From contig NZ_RHGY01000001.1 of assembly GCF_003862435.1 (NCBI RefSeq), forward strand, positions 248,001 through 312,000: a stretch of DNA of 64,000 bases, read 5' to 3'. Made by a program: the position numbers and the translations under genes. Under the pieces are notes generated by a model. The model saw only the letters and a list, made by a program, of their open reading frames with translations, was not told the origin of the DNA and did no database searches. This stretch comes from Weissella viridescens (GTDB taxonomy: Bacteria > Bacillota > Bacilli > Lactobacillales > Lactobacillaceae). Shown piece by piece: positions 46,753 through 56,167 of this stretch (positions are counted from its first letter, which is position 1; every line of letters starts with the position of its first letter).

Positions 46753-47856
46753 ATGATGCGCAAACGAATCATTCAATTGGCCTACATCATTTTAGGTGGA
46801 GCATTAACCATTAATGCTTTACCGCTATTATGGCGGGTGATTGGGGTCCAGAATGACTTATGGTTAAACAATGTCGTTGTAAATTTCTTGATCGGTGGGC
46901 TGATTAGTTTTATTATCAGTATTCCAACTTGGCGTTATGTTGATAACGGTATTCGAGAAATTGAAAATTTCCTCAATCGTCAATCACCTTTGATGCTCTT
47001 AGTTGGTTCATTGGGAACGTTGATTGGGTTAGCGTTAGCAGTTTTTATCACAACACCGCTCCAACGCATGGATAGTGTCCTTATGAGTTCGGTAATCCCC
47101 GTTTTGATTATGCTATTATTCGGTTATTTGGGATTTCGACTCGGGACTACCCGCATTGACGAGTGGCGCAATCTAATTCCTTCGCTCAATAATATGTCGC
47201 GTCTGACGAAAATTCGCGGACATAAGAAGGATGATGATTCAGTTGAGCAAAACGAAGAAAATTATCACCATTATAAGATTCTGGATACGAACATTTTGAT
47301 TGATGGGCGTATTTTAGATATCGTGAAGACCGGGTTTATCGAAGGAACATTATTGGTCCCTAATTTCGTCTTGTATGAGCTGCAGTATCTTGCTGACAAA
47401 GGTGAGGAAATTAAGCGCGTCCGTGGCCGTCGAGGCTTGGATGTCTTAAACGAATTGCGTGAGCAAACTGCCGTTCCGTTGGAAATGTGGGAAGGTGACT
47501 ACAAGAACATCAAAGAAGTTGATGAAAAACTCATCCAATTAGCGAAAGATCTTGATGGTGCCTTGGTTACCAATGACTTTAACCTAAATAAGGTGACCCA
47601 GTTCCAGAGTGTTCAAGTGTTGAACTTGAACGCTTTGGCTGGCGCTTTACGTCCAAGTATTAAAGTCGGTGACCATTTGACAGTCACCCTTGTTAAAAAT
47701 GGAACAGAACGTCAACAAGCGGTGGCCTATCTTGATGATGGGACCATGGTTGTTGTTGAAGATGGACGTGATAAACTCCAAAAGAAGGTTACCGTCGAAG
47801 TGACCTCTGCCTTGCAGACGGATGCTGGACGAATGATTTTCGCAAAGCTCGTTTAA
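46753..47856 (+). CDS. yacL: PIN/TRAM domain membrane protein (YacL)
   Basis: 367 aa. Four TM helices (about 5-130), then a PIN nuclease-like domain (about 170-290) with conserved acidic residues (KILDTNILIDGRI, DKGEEIKRVRGRRGLD, ALVTNDFNLN) and a C-terminal TRAM domain. The PIN active-site Asp set looks complete. radA-yacL-gltX is the usual Firmicutes order. Starts ATGATG at 46753/46756 after TAGGAGG. Confidence 0.93.
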   Translation: MMRKRIIQLAYIILGGALTINALPLLWRVIGVQNDLWLNNVVVNFLIGGLISFIISIPTWRYVDNGIREIENFLNRQSPLMLLVGSLGTLIGLALAVFITTPLQRMDSVLMSSVIPVLIMLLFGYLGFRLGTTRIDEWRNLIPSLNNMSRLTKIRGHKKDDDSVEQNEENYHHYKILDTNILIDGRILDIVKTGFIEGTLLVPNFVLYELQYLADKGEEIKRVRGRRGLDVLNELREQTAVPLEMWEGDYKNIKEVDEKLIQLAKDLDGALVTNDFNLNKVTQFQSVQVLNLNALAGALRPSIKVGDHLTVTLVKNGTERQQAVAYLDDGTMVVVEDGRDKLQKKVTVEVTSALQTDAGRMIFAKLV

Positions 47857-47930
47857 GGCGTTGAAACAAACCGCATTCGGCGGTATATTAGAAGATGACA
47901 AAACAAGAAAAAATAAAGGAGTCGGTAACA

Positions 47931-49427
47931 ATGACTGAAACGACTGAAAAAAAGGTACGTGTGCGTTATGCACCATCACCAACTGGACATTTGCACATTG
48001 GGAATGCCCGTACCGCCCTCTTTAATTGGCTATATGCCCGCCATTATAATGGTGAATTTGTAATCCGAATTGAAGATACAGACCAAACGCGTAATATCGC
48101 TGATGGGGAACATTCACAATTAGATAACTTAGCTTGGCTAGGTTTAGATTGGGATGAATCACCAGCTAATCCTGGTGAATATGGTCCTTATCGTCAATCA
48201 GAACGTTTGGAAATCTATAAGCCATTAATTCAAGATTTGTTGGATCGTGGATTGGCATATAAGTCATACAAGACTGCTGATGAATTGCAGGCTGAACGTG
48301 AAGCACAACAAGCGGCTAAGCAAGCACCTCACTATGTTTATGAGTATGCCGATATGACTGACGAAGAAATTGCCGCTGCACAAGCTGAGGCCGAAGCAAA
48401 AGGCTTGCCTGCTGTTGTTCGTTTACATGTCCCAGAAAACAAAGTTTATGCTTGGGATGATATGGTTAAGGGACATGTTGAAATTAACTCAGATACTGTG
48501 GGTGGCGATTGGGTCATTCAAAAGGCTGATGGTATGCCAACTTATAACTTTGCCGTTGTTGTGGATGATCACATGATGGAAATTTCTCACGTTTTGCGTG
48601 GGGATGATCACGTGTCAAACACACCAAAGCAATTGATGATTTATGAAGCCTTTGGTTGGGAAGCACCAGTCTTTGGGCACATGTCATTAATTATCAATGC
48701 GGAAACGGGTAAGAAGCTTTCTAAGCGTGATGAAACGATTCTGCAATTCATTGAACAATATCGTGAATTAGGTTACTTGCCTGAAGCAATGTTGAACTTC
48801 ATTGCCTTGTTAGGTTGGTCACCAGTTGGTGAAAAGGAAATCTTCACCAAGAAGCAATTGGTTAAGCAATTTGATGAAAAGCGTTTGTCAAAGTCTCCAG
48901 CTAAGTTTGATAACAAGAAGCTCGAATGGATTAACAATGAGTGGATTAAGACCGGTGATCAAGACATGGTCTTTGATAAGATGATGCAACAATTGGTGAA
49001 GTCAGAATTGGTTGATCCTGCTGAATTGACACCTGAAAAGATGCAGTGGTTACGTTCTGTTATGAATGTGTATATGGACGGTGTTTCCTACACAGCTCAA
49101 ATCGTTGATCTCATTAAGCCAGTCTTCTTCGCAATGCCTGGACCAACTGCTATTCCTGAGTCACAAAAGGAGTGGATGCTTGGTGAAAATGTGCCTTTGC
49201 TCTTAGCTGAGTTCAGCGAGAAGCTAAGCGCACTCCCAATTTTTGATGCCTACAATATCTTGAATGCAGTACGTGAAATTCAATCTGAAACGGGTATTCG
49301 TGGTCGTGATCTTTGGAACCCATTGCGCATTGCCACAACACGTCAAGAACAAGGGCCTAATTTGGGATCATTACTTGAATTACTTGGCCGTGAACAATCA
49401 TTGGCAAACATCAAAGAATTCTATTAA
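47931..49427 (+). CDS. gltX: Glutamyl-tRNA synthetase
   Basis: 498 aa from the ATG at 47931 (RBS AAAGGAG 8 bases upstream); an upstream in-frame ATG at 47895 lacks an RBS. Class I motifs: HLHIGNAR (HIGH) and KKLSKRDE (KMSKS). Like other GluRS of Firmicutes it may be nondiscriminating and charge tRNA-Gln too, which would suit an organism without GlnRS, but that cannot be judged here. Confidence 0.97.
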   Translation: MTETTEKKVRVRYAPSPTGHLHIGNARTALFNWLYARHYNGEFVIRIEDTDQTRNIADGEHSQLDNLAWLGLDWDESPANPGEYGPYRQSERLEIYKPLIQDLLDRGLAYKSYKTADELQAEREAQQAAKQAPHYVYEYADMTDEEIAAAQAEAEAKGLPAVVRLHVPENKVYAWDDMVKGHVEINSDTVGGDWVIQKADGMPTYNFAVVVDDHMMEISHVLRGDDHVSNTPKQLMIYEAFGWEAPVFGHMSLIINAETGKKLSKRDETILQFIEQYRELGYLPEAMLNFIALLGWSPVGEKEIFTKKQLVKQFDEKRLSKSPAKFDNKKLEWINNEWIKTGDQDMVFDKMMQQLVKSELVDPAELTPEKMQWLRSVMNVYMDGVSYTAQIVDLIKPVFFAMPGPTAIPESQKEWMLGENVPLLLAEFSEKLSALPIFDAYNILNAVREIQSETGIRGRDLWNPLRIATTRQEQGPNLGSLLELLGREQSLANIKEFY

Positions 49428-49434
49428 GCGGATT

Positions 49435-49468
49435 AAACACAGCCCAGCTTTCTGGGGTGTGTTTTTTT
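49435..49468 (+). terminator. gltX terminator
   Basis: AACACAGCCCAG and CTGGGGTGTGTT pair (two wobble/mismatch) around CTTT, followed by T. Confidence 0.8.
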
Positions 49469-49512
49469 GCAGATAGCTATGATAATTAGGCAAACAATGT
49501 TAAAATATAAAG

Positions 49513-49593
49513 GTTACGGTACACGATAATCAGGAGCTTAAACGATTGAGCTGAAACTAAATTACCGTGTACCCCTGCAAGCAATAGCTTGCG
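49513..49593 (+). ncRNA. Structured 5' leader of secA (candidate cis-regulatory RNA)
   Basis: A TAAAAT box at 49502-49507 would start RNA near 49513. GGTACACGATAAT (49519-49531) pairs with ATTACCGTGTACC (49562-49574) over 12 of 13 positions; the apical part holds AGCT/AGCT. A second perfect hairpin GCAAGC-AATA-GCTTGC (49578-49593) follows. There is no T-run, so it is not an ordinary terminator. About 60 nt remain before the secA RBS. No known riboswitch class is recognised. Confidence 0.5.
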
Positions 49594-49655
49594 TTAAAAA
49601 TAATCAAAACAATCAAAAGACAAAGAAAAAATCTTTAAAAAAAGGAAGATTGAGC

Positions 49656-52028
49656 ATGGCGAATCCATTACGAAAAATTATTGAAAGTGATCGCGGTACA
49701 TTAAAGCGATTATCTCGTACAGCTGATGAAGTGATGGCGTACGAAGACGAAATAGCAGCATTGTCTGACGCAGAACTTCAAGCCAAGACACCATACTTCC
49801 GTGATTTACTTGAAAATCAAGGTAAGACCCTTGATGATATCTTGCCCGAAGCGTTTGCGGTTGTCCGTGAAGCTGCTAAGCGAGTATTAGGATTATTTCC
49901 ATTTAAGGTACAAGTCATGGGATCATTGGTCTTACATGGCGGAAATATCGCTGAAATGCGTACCGGTGAAGGTAAAACGTTGACGGCGACGATGGCTGTT
50001 TATTTGAATGCCTTACCTGGTAAGGGTGTACACGTTGTTACGGTTAACGAATACCTTTCTGAACGAGACGGTGAAGAAATGGGTGAGCTTTATAACTGGC
50101 TTGGCTTAACTGTCGGTATTAACGTGTCAGATATGTCTTCTGAAGAAAAACGTGAAGCCTACGAAGCAGACATCACGTACTCAACTAACTCTGAAATTGG
50201 ATTTGATTTCTTGCGTGATAACATGGTTGCGCGTAAAGAAGATCGTGTTCAACGTCCATTGAACTTTGCTTTGGTCGATGAAGTTGACTCAATCCTGATT
50301 GATGAGGCTCGAACACCATTGATTATTTCTGGAGCACCTGCTCAAGAAAATACACAACTTTACATTCGAACTGACCGCTTCGTAAAGACTTTGGAAGAAG
50401 AAACTGACTATACTGTTGATTTGGAAACGAAAACAGTTAACTTGACTGACGAAGGAATTAAGAAGGGTGAAAAATACTTCAACCTACCAAACCTTTATGC
50501 CGAAGGTAATTCAGCTTTGACCCACCATTTGGACCAAGCTTTGCGTGCCAACTATACAATGTTGAACAACAAAGACTATGTCGTGCGTGATGGTGAAGTG
50601 GTCTTGGTCGATGCGTTCTCGGGTCGTATTCAAGAAGGTCGTCGTTTCTCTGATGGACTCCACCAAGCGTTGGAAGCCAAAGAAAAGGTTGATATTCAAG
50701 AAGATAACCGAGCCATGGCATCAATTACGTACCAAAACTTGTTCCGTCGTTACAACAAGTTGTCTGGTATGACTGGAACTGCACAAACTGAAGCGGAAGA
50801 ATTCCGCGAAATTTATAACATGGAAGTCACAACAATTCCAACCAACCGACCAATTCAACGTGTCGATGAGCCGGACTTGTTGTACCCTAACTTGCATTCA
50901 AAGTTTAATGCCGTGGTAAAGCTTGTTGAGCAATTACACAGTAAGGGACAACCCATCTTGATTGGTACGGTTGCCGTTGAAACATCAGAATACTTATCTA
51001 ATCTTTTGGACCAACGTAACATTCCACACAATGTGTTGAATGCCAAGAACCACGCGCGTGAAGCTGAAATTATTGCTAATGCCGGTCAACAAGGTGCCGT
51101 TACAATCGCCACCAACATGGCTGGTCGTGGAACTGACATCAAGCTTGGCCCTGGGGTCAAGGAAGTTGGTGGTTTGGCTGTTATCGGTACTGAACGTCAT
51201 GAATCACGACGTATTGATAATCAGTTGCGTGGACGTGCCGGACGTCAAGGTGACCCTGGTTACTCACAATTCTTCTTGTCACTTGAAGATGATTTGATGC
51301 TTCGTTTCGGTGGAGATCGTTTGAAGAACATGATGGAGCAAATGAATCTTCAAGATGAAGATGCTGTTATCAAGAATCGTTTGATTACCCGTTCCGTTGA
51401 ATCTGCGCAACGTCGTGTTGAAGGAAACAACTATGATTCTCGTAAGAACGTTTTGCAATACGATGATGTTATGTCACAACAACGTGAAGCATTTTACAAG
51501 AACCGTAACGAAGTCATTGATGAAGAACATTCATTGAAGGATGTCATCTTGCCAATGGTTGAACGTACGATTAACCGTGTCGTTGACAACAACACCATCG
51601 GTAAAGAAAACGAGTGGGATTTGGTCGCGTTGAATGATTTCGCGCGTTCAGTCTTAGTACCAGAAAATGAAATCAATGTGTCAGATTTGCGAAACAAGGA
51701 TCGTGATGCTTTGAAGGATTACTTGTATAGCCGTGCCAAGGAAGTTTACAACCAAAAGGCCGAACAACTGCAAGATGATGAGCAATTTTTGCAATTCACG
51801 CGTGTGGTGATTCTCCGAGTGGTTGATAACTACTGGACTGAACACATGGAAAACATGAACCAATTACGTGATTCAATCCAATTGCGTGGTTATGGTCAAT
51901 TAAATCCATTGATTGAGTATCAAGAAGAAGGATTCCGCATGTTTGAAGAGATGATTGCTTCAATCGAATATGACTCAACCCGTCTATTCATGAAGTCTGA
52001 AATTCGTCAAAATCTACGTGCTGAATAA
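49656..52028 (+). CDS. secA: Preprotein translocase ATPase SecA
   Basis: 790 aa from the ATG at 49656 (AAAGGAAG upstream). Walker [13 protein letters not shown]-like [14 protein letters not shown], the GTAGMTGTA-like [11 protein letters not shown], and NMAGRGTDI are complete, followed by the helical scaffold domain. The C-terminal Cys-rich zinc tail (SecB/lipid-binding) is absent (ends RQNLRAE), as in many lactobacilli. This is the housekeeping SecA1; a SecA2 is not present in the window although remnants of an accessory Sec locus are at 27-31 kb. Confidence 0.98.
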   Translation: MANPLRKIIESDRGTLKRLSRTADEVMAYEDEIAALSDAELQAKTPYFRDLLENQGKTLDDILPEAFAVVREAAKRVLGLFPFKVQVMGSLVLHGGNIAEMRTGEGKTLTATMAVYLNALPGKGVHVVTVNEYLSERDGEEMGELYNWLGLTVGINVSDMSSEEKREAYEADITYSTNSEIGFDFLRDNMVARKEDRVQRPLNFALVDEVDSILIDEARTPLIISGAPAQENTQLYIRTDRFVKTLEEETDYTVDLETKTVNLTDEGIKKGEKYFNLPNLYAEGNSALTHHLDQALRANYTMLNNKDYVVRDGEVVLVDAFSGRIQEGRRFSDGLHQALEAKEKVDIQEDNRAMASITYQNLFRRYNKLSGMTGTAQTEAEEFREIYNMEVTTIPTNRPIQRVDEPDLLYPNLHSKFNAVVKLVEQLHSKGQPILIGTVAVETSEYLSNLLDQRNIPHNVLNAKNHAREAEIIANAGQQGAVTIATNMAGRGTDIKLGPGVKEVGGLAVIGTERHESRRIDNQLRGRAGRQGDPGYSQFFLSLEDDLMLRFGGDRLKNMMEQMNLQDEDAVIKNRLITRSVESAQRRVEGNNYDSRKNVLQYDDVMSQQREAFYKNRNEVIDEEHSLKDVILPMVERTINRVVDNNTIGKENEWDLVALNDFARSVLVPENEINVSDLRNKDRDALKDYLYSRAKEVYNQKAEQLQDDEQFLQFTRVVILRVVDNYWTEHMENMNQLRDSIQLRGYGQLNPLIEYQEEGFRMFEEMIASIEYDSTRLFMKSEIRQNLRAE

Positions 52029-52030
52029 AC

Positions 52031-52062
52031 AAAAAAAGCCGGGATTACATCCCGACTTTTTT
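52031..52062 (+). terminator. secA terminator
   Basis: AAAAGCCGGGAT and ATCCCGACTTTT pair around TAC, with T6. Confidence 0.88.
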
Positions 52063-52085
52063 CTTTAGGTGAAAGAGAGGTTGCT

Positions 52086-53204
52086 ATGGAATTAGCTGAA
52101 GCGCGGCGCCAATTAAATGAGATGACTGAAGAAGTGAATAACTTTGGGAAGTCATTAGACCTAGGGGCTATGAATGATGAAATCGCCGCTAACGAAGATG
52201 AGATGAGTCATCCAGATTTTTGGAATGATCATGAAGCGGCACAAAAAGTCATTGATCAAAATAATGATTTGAAAAATCGTCGTGATAACTATCTGAAGTT
52301 GCAAGATGAAGTTGAAGAAGCAACGGCTGGCTTGGAATTGTTGACTGAGGATCCTGAAGATCCTGATATGCAAGCGGAGATGGATGAGAGTCTGACAAAG
52401 CTAGCTCAAGACTTAGAATCATATCGTCTGGAACAATTACTAAATGAACCCTATGATAAGAACAACGCCATTCTTGAAATCCATCCTGGATCTGGTGGAA
52501 CAGAATCAGCCGATTGGGGTGCAAACATGCAACGGATGTATACCCGTTGGGCTGAACAACATGGTTTCAAGGTCGAAGTATTGGATTACCATGCTGGGGA
52601 TGTTGCTGGAATTGATTCTGCCACATTGAAGATTGTAGGCCGCAATGCTTACGGTTATCTACGTTCAGAACGTGGTGTGCACCGATTTGTGCGTATCTCA
52701 CCATTTGATTCGGCTGGTCGTCGCCATACGTCATTCGTTTCGATTGATGTCATGCCTGAATTGGACGATTCAGTTGAAGTGGACATTAATCCTGCTGACG
52801 TTAAAATGGACGTGTACCGTGCCTCTGGGGCTGGTGGACAGCACATTAACAAAACATCTTCGGCGGTACGTTTGACTCACGAACCAACTGGAATTGTTGT
52901 GGCTTCCCAACAAGAACGTTCGCAATTTCAAAATAAGGATTTAGCTTACAATATGTTGCGAGCTAAGTTATACCAGTTGGAAATGGATAAAAAAGAAGCT
53001 GAACGGGCTAAGATTGCCGGAAGCCAAATGGAGAATGGCTGGGGTTCACAGATTCGTTCTTACGTCTTCCAACCATATCGGATGGTTAAGGATCACCGAA
53101 CGAATTATGAATCAAGTAATCCTCAAGCAGTGATGGATGGCGCCTTAGACCCATTTATCGATGCTTACTTACGTTGGAAACTTGCCTCTGAGAATCCTGA
53201 ATAA
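52086..53204 (+). CDS. prfB: Peptide chain release factor 2, no programmed frameshift
   Basis: 372 aa, one continuous frame. GGQ motif in GAGGQHINKTSS and the RF2 stop-reading tripeptide in RISPFDSAG are both present. At the place where most bacteria have an in-frame TGA with a CTTTGAC slip site (about codon 24-26) the sequence is AAGTCATTAGACCTA, coding KSLDL without interruption, so autoregulation by +1 frameshifting is absent. RBS GAGAGG. It follows secA as in most Firmicutes. Confidence 0.97.
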   Translation: MELAEARRQLNEMTEEVNNFGKSLDLGAMNDEIAANEDEMSHPDFWNDHEAAQKVIDQNNDLKNRRDNYLKLQDEVEEATAGLELLTEDPEDPDMQAEMDESLTKLAQDLESYRLEQLLNEPYDKNNAILEIHPGSGGTESADWGANMQRMYTRWAEQHGFKVEVLDYHAGDVAGIDSATLKIVGRNAYGYLRSERGVHRFVRISPFDSAGRRHTSFVSIDVMPELDDSVEVDINPADVKMDVYRASGAGGQHINKTSSAVRLTHEPTGIVVASQQERSQFQNKDLAYNMLRAKLYQLEMDKKEAERAKIAGSQMENGWGSQIRSYVFQPYRMVKDHRTNYESSNPQAVMDGALDPFIDAYLRWKLASENPE

Positions 53205-53207
53205 AAG

Positions 53208-53243
53208 AAAAACGCATCAGACGATTTGGCCTGGTGCGTTTTT
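53208..53243 (+). terminator. prfB terminator
   Basis: AAACGCATCAG and CTGGTGCGTTT pair (one G-U) with a T-run. Confidence 0.82.
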
Positions 53244-53256
53244 ATATGCGTTTTGT

Positions 53257-53475
53257 TTATAGAAAGGCGTATGCAGCAGCGGCCAAGAGCCCAAGGAAAA
53301 TAATGAGGACCATGCCAATGACAATGACCTTCACCCAAGTTGGATAAGGCTTGACTGGTTCTGTATCCGTTGCTTCTTCAAGCAAGTGGGCTTCATACTT
53401 ATCGATTTGATCCTCGGTAGGGGCGATTTCATCTTGCTTTTTTTCATTAGGCACATTGATTTTTTGCTTGCTCAT
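53257..53475 (-). CDS. 72-aa single-pass membrane protein, unknown function
   Basis: A hydrophilic, charged N-terminal 48 residues (Glu/Lys/Asp-rich) is followed by one TM helix (about 50-71) at the C terminus, giving a tail-anchored topology. A weak GGAG precedes the ATG. No family recognised. Confidence 0.65.
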   Translation of the reverse strand: MSKQKINVPNEKKQDEIAPTEDQIDKYEAHLLEEATDTEPVKPYPTWVKVIVIGMVLIIFLGLLAAAAYAFL

Positions 53476-53611
53476 CGGGTTTCTCCATTCGTTGTTTACA
53501 TGTATAGCTAAAGCATAAAGAAAAAGTCCGCAAATTGCAAATAAATGCCTTGAAATTTTTGTTTCAGTCGGTATAATGGTTTAAGTAAGCTAATTTGTTA
53601 GCGAGCGGTAT

Positions 53612-53684
53612 GTCTCCATAGCTCAGTTGGTAGAGCAAGGGACTTTTAATCCTTGGGTCCACGGTTCGAGTCCGTGTGGGGACA
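53612..53684 (+). tRNA. tRNA-Lys (anticodon TTT)
   Basis: Full cloverleaf of 73 nt: acceptor GTCTCCA/TGGGGAC, D arm GCTC..GAGC, anticodon stem AGGGA/TCCTT with loop CTTTTAA, T arm CACGG-TTCGAGT-CCGTG. No encoded CCA. Confidence 0.95.
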
Positions 53685-53691
53685 TCCTGAA

Positions 53692-53722
53692 AGAGCACAT
53701 GACATTGTCATGTGCTTTTTTA
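53692..53722 (+). terminator. tRNA-Lys terminator
   Basis: GAGCACATGACA and TGTCATGTGCTT form an almost perfect stem, followed by T6. Confidence 0.88.
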
Positions 53723-53737
53723 TTGTCCAAAATACAT

Positions 53738-53775
53738 AAAAAAGAAGCTATCCGGGAAAGGATAGCTTCTTTTTT
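53738..53775 (-). terminator. Terminator of the GDPD gene
   Basis: AAAAAAGAAGCTATCC and GGATAGCTTCTTTTTT pair around GGGAAA. Confidence 0.93.
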
Positions 53776-54532
53776 AAACGGCAATCGCAGCACTGACTTT
53801 AGGTGCCACAATTTCATTTGCAACGTCGGTGAAGATACCATCGACACCATAGTCACTTAATGTTTCGACCGTTTCAAGGTTGTTAACTGTGTAAACATTA
53901 ACTTCGAAGCCACGGTCTTGAATCTTGGCAATGTTTTCTGGTGTTGCATCAGCTTTGTCGATGTGAATGTAACGTGCGTTACATGCGTCGGCGATGAGTT
54001 GCCAGTCGTCCAAGAATTGACCTTCATCATACAAAACCGCGTAGTCAAGTTCAGGCGCTGCGGCATGCATCTTCATTAACATGACTGGGTTGAAACTTGA
54101 AATAATCAAGTTAACTTGATCATTGATTTCACGAAGGTAGGGCACTAATTGCGCGATTAGCTGATCAGCCAAAGCACTGCAGTTTGGTCCGGTAACACCC
54201 TTCAATTCCAAGTTTAAGTTCATTCCTGAGTCATCAACGAAGCTAAGTAAATCATCCATTGTTAACAATTGGGTTTTGGCGAACTCTGGGCCAAACCAGC
54301 TACCAGCATCAGCATCCATGACTTCATCATAAGTCATCGCTGTAATTTCACCAGCATGGTCCGTTGTCCGGTCAAGTTTATCGTCATGCAAGAGGATAAG
54401 TTGTCCGTCGGCTGTAATTGAAACATCAGTTTCAAACCAGTCTAAGTTGTAATCTAACATCGGTTCAAAGCTACGTAATGTGTTTTCAGGTGCGATGGCT
54501 GAAAGTCCACGATGCGCAATAATCTTTGTCAT
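53774..54532 (-). CDS. Glycerophosphodiester phosphodiesterase
   Basis: Cleaves glycerophosphodiesters to glycerol-3-phosphate and an alcohol. 252 aa, no signal peptide, so the cytoplasmic form. Catalytic-site motifs: AHRGLSAIAPENTLRSF (His, Glu) and ETDVSITADGQLILLHDD (Glu, Asp, His), then LELKG. It likely recycles glycerol-phosphate from phospholipid or teichoic acid. The RBS is weak. The gene is monocistronic. Confidence 0.93.
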   Translation of the reverse strand: MTKIIAHRGLSAIAPENTLRSFEPMLDYNLDWFETDVSITADGQLILLHDDKLDRTTDHAGEITAMTYDEVMDADAGSWFGPEFAKTQLLTMDDLLSFVDDSGMNLNLELKGVTGPNCSALADQLIAQLVPYLREINDQVNLIISSFNPVMLMKMHAAAPELDYAVLYDEGQFLDDWQLIADACNARYIHIDKADATPENIAKIQDRGFEVNVYTVNNLETVETLSDYGVDGIFTDVANEIVAPKVSAAIAV

Positions 54533-54755
54533 ATTTTCTTAACTCTTCTTTTCTGTAAATCTAGAAAATGGCTGTTTTTATTTTTTTGTATGTTAATTAT
54601 ATTAAAGGTTTTTTGTAAAAATGGAACACACAATTTGCTTAATTAAGTAAAGATTTCTTTACAGAGATATGGCGAAATGTTTATTAAGAAATAGAACAGT
54701 GAGAGGTATCTAATGATGCTTTTCATATAACTTTGCGCAAAGGGGATGAGACAGT

Positions 54756-54787
54756 AAAAAAGACCAATTAAAGAATTAATTGGCCTT
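54756..54787 (-). terminator. Terminator overlapping the end of the HD-domain gene
   Basis: AAAAGACCAATTAA and TTAATTGGCCTTT pair around AGAA. The stem includes the stop codon of the minus-strand gene. Confidence 0.75.
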
Positions 54788-55267
54788 TGTTTTACGATGG
54801 GTTAACTTTTTAAAACGTTCTGTGGCAGGGGTGAAGAATTCTTGCACCGCAGCCCAATTATCAACCATATCTATTAAGATACTTTCACGATAATGTGGTA
54901 AGGCAGATGTGCTCCCCCACATATGTTTAAGAATAATATCTTTTTCCTTAGGTGATAGGTCGGTAATTTTTTCAGCATTTCGTAGCGAAACCCGAGGGTG
55001 GATGTAAGCATGGGTACCCAATTCGAATTTAGTGGTTCGCCAATCATAGAAGAACATATCATGTAGCAAACCAGCACGTGCAACTGCACGTGCATCGAGA
55101 TGCCAGCGTTTAGCTAAGCGATAACTCTGGTATGACACATTAATTGAATGGGTCAAACGATCTGAGTGATGATGTTGTACATAGTCGCCTAATTTTTGAA
55201 CCTCTGGGGTCCGTAATAAATCAGAAACGATGTCAACATACGCTTCATCTTCACGCCAATCTTTCAT
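54776..55267 (-). CDS. HD domain-containing hydrolase
   Basis: 163 aa, good RBS (GGAGGTGAG). The HD metal site is seen as HSINVS (His), LLHDMFFYDW (His-Asp) and a late Asp near 137. Such short HD proteins (YedJ-like/YqeK-like relatives) are phosphohydrolases of unknown substrate. It lies 43 bp downstream of the TrmH-family gene on the same strand, probably co-transcribed. Confidence 0.85.
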   Translation of the reverse strand: MKDWREDEAYVDIVSDLLRTPEVQKLGDYVQHHHSDRLTHSINVSYQSYRLAKRWHLDARAVARAGLLHDMFFYDWRTTKFELGTHAYIHPRVSLRNAEKITDLSPKEKDIILKHMWGSTSALPHYRESILIDMVDNWAAVQEFFTPATERFKKLTHRKTKAN

Positions 55268-55309
55268 AGATGACTCACCTCCATTTCTATTAAGTTTAGT
55301 CCCGTTAGC

Positions 55310-56080
55310 TTAACGTTGCTTTAAAGCAAACATTGCGATACCAGCGGCAACCGCAACATTTAATGATTCAGCCTCACCTGAAAGTGGGATGAATAAGTTT
55401 TGTGAAGTTGCTGCCGCAAGTTCAGGACGCATCCCTTGACCTTCGTTACCCATAACAAGGGCGAAAGTATCTTGGGGTTGTACTGAGAATAAATCAGCAG
55501 CAGTTGGATCTAATTGGGTTCCGTAAACATTAATTTCATTGTCACGGAAAGTGTTTGTCCACTTTAACAAGTCACCATCAGTGATTGTTAAGTGGAATTG
55601 GCTACCTTGCATGGCACGGACTGCCTTAGGTGAATAGGGGTCAACTGATCCTTCACCGAACACAACGCCAGCGAATCCGGCGGCATCAGCAGTACGGACC
55701 ATAGTTCCCACGTTACCTGGATCTTGGATACCATCCAAGAATAACCAAGCCCCTTGGTGCACATATTGTGGTTCGCGCTTTGCGGTAGGTAATGAAACTT
55801 CTGCAAAGATCCCTTGAGGTGTCACTAAATCAGATAACTTCTTGGCAATGTCAGTTGTGATTTCAAAAACAGGTACCCCAAGTGGTAATTCTTCTTGGTG
55901 TTCTGCTAGTTGAGCTGACGTACCCATGATGGCATGTAAGTGACCATCGTGGTGAATGGCTTCTTGTACAAGATGCCATCCGTCCAATAGATAGGTCTGA
56001 TTTGCTTGACGACCTTTTTTCGTTTGCAACTTTTGCCATGCTTTGACACGGCTGTTCTGGTTTGATGTTATATTTTCCAT
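55310..56080 (-). CDS. TrmH/SpoU-family RNA 2'-O-methyltransferase
   Basis: 256 aa. N-terminal RNA-binding substrate domain (about 1-95) and C-terminal SPOUT knot: DGIQDPGNVGTMVRTADAAG, GEGSVDPYSPKAVRAM, GNEGQGMRPEL and the IPLSGEAESLNVAVAAGIA signature. The exact rRNA or tRNA target is not predictable (RlmB-like or YsgA-like). Divergent from femX. Confidence 0.93.
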   Translation of the reverse strand: MENITSNQNSRVKAWQKLQTKKGRQANQTYLLDGWHLVQEAIHHDGHLHAIMGTSAQLAEHQEELPLGVPVFEITTDIAKKLSDLVTPQGIFAEVSLPTAKREPQYVHQGAWLFLDGIQDPGNVGTMVRTADAAGFAGVVFGEGSVDPYSPKAVRAMQGSQFHLTITDGDLLKWTNTFRDNEINVYGTQLDPTAADLFSVQPQDTFALVMGNEGQGMRPELAAATSQNLFIPLSGEAESLNVAVAAGIAMFALKQR

Positions 56081-56167
56081 AAAGATTATTATACGCTGAT
56101 TCGCGTGATTTTGCTTATGTTATAATAAATTCAATATAAATGAAGTGCAAGAGAGGGGAATTTACAC

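Noticed and set aside
47895-47930. Longer N terminus for gltX
   Set aside because: The upstream ATG has no RBS, whereas AAAGGAG sits just before the ATG at 47931 and matches the usual GluRS start.
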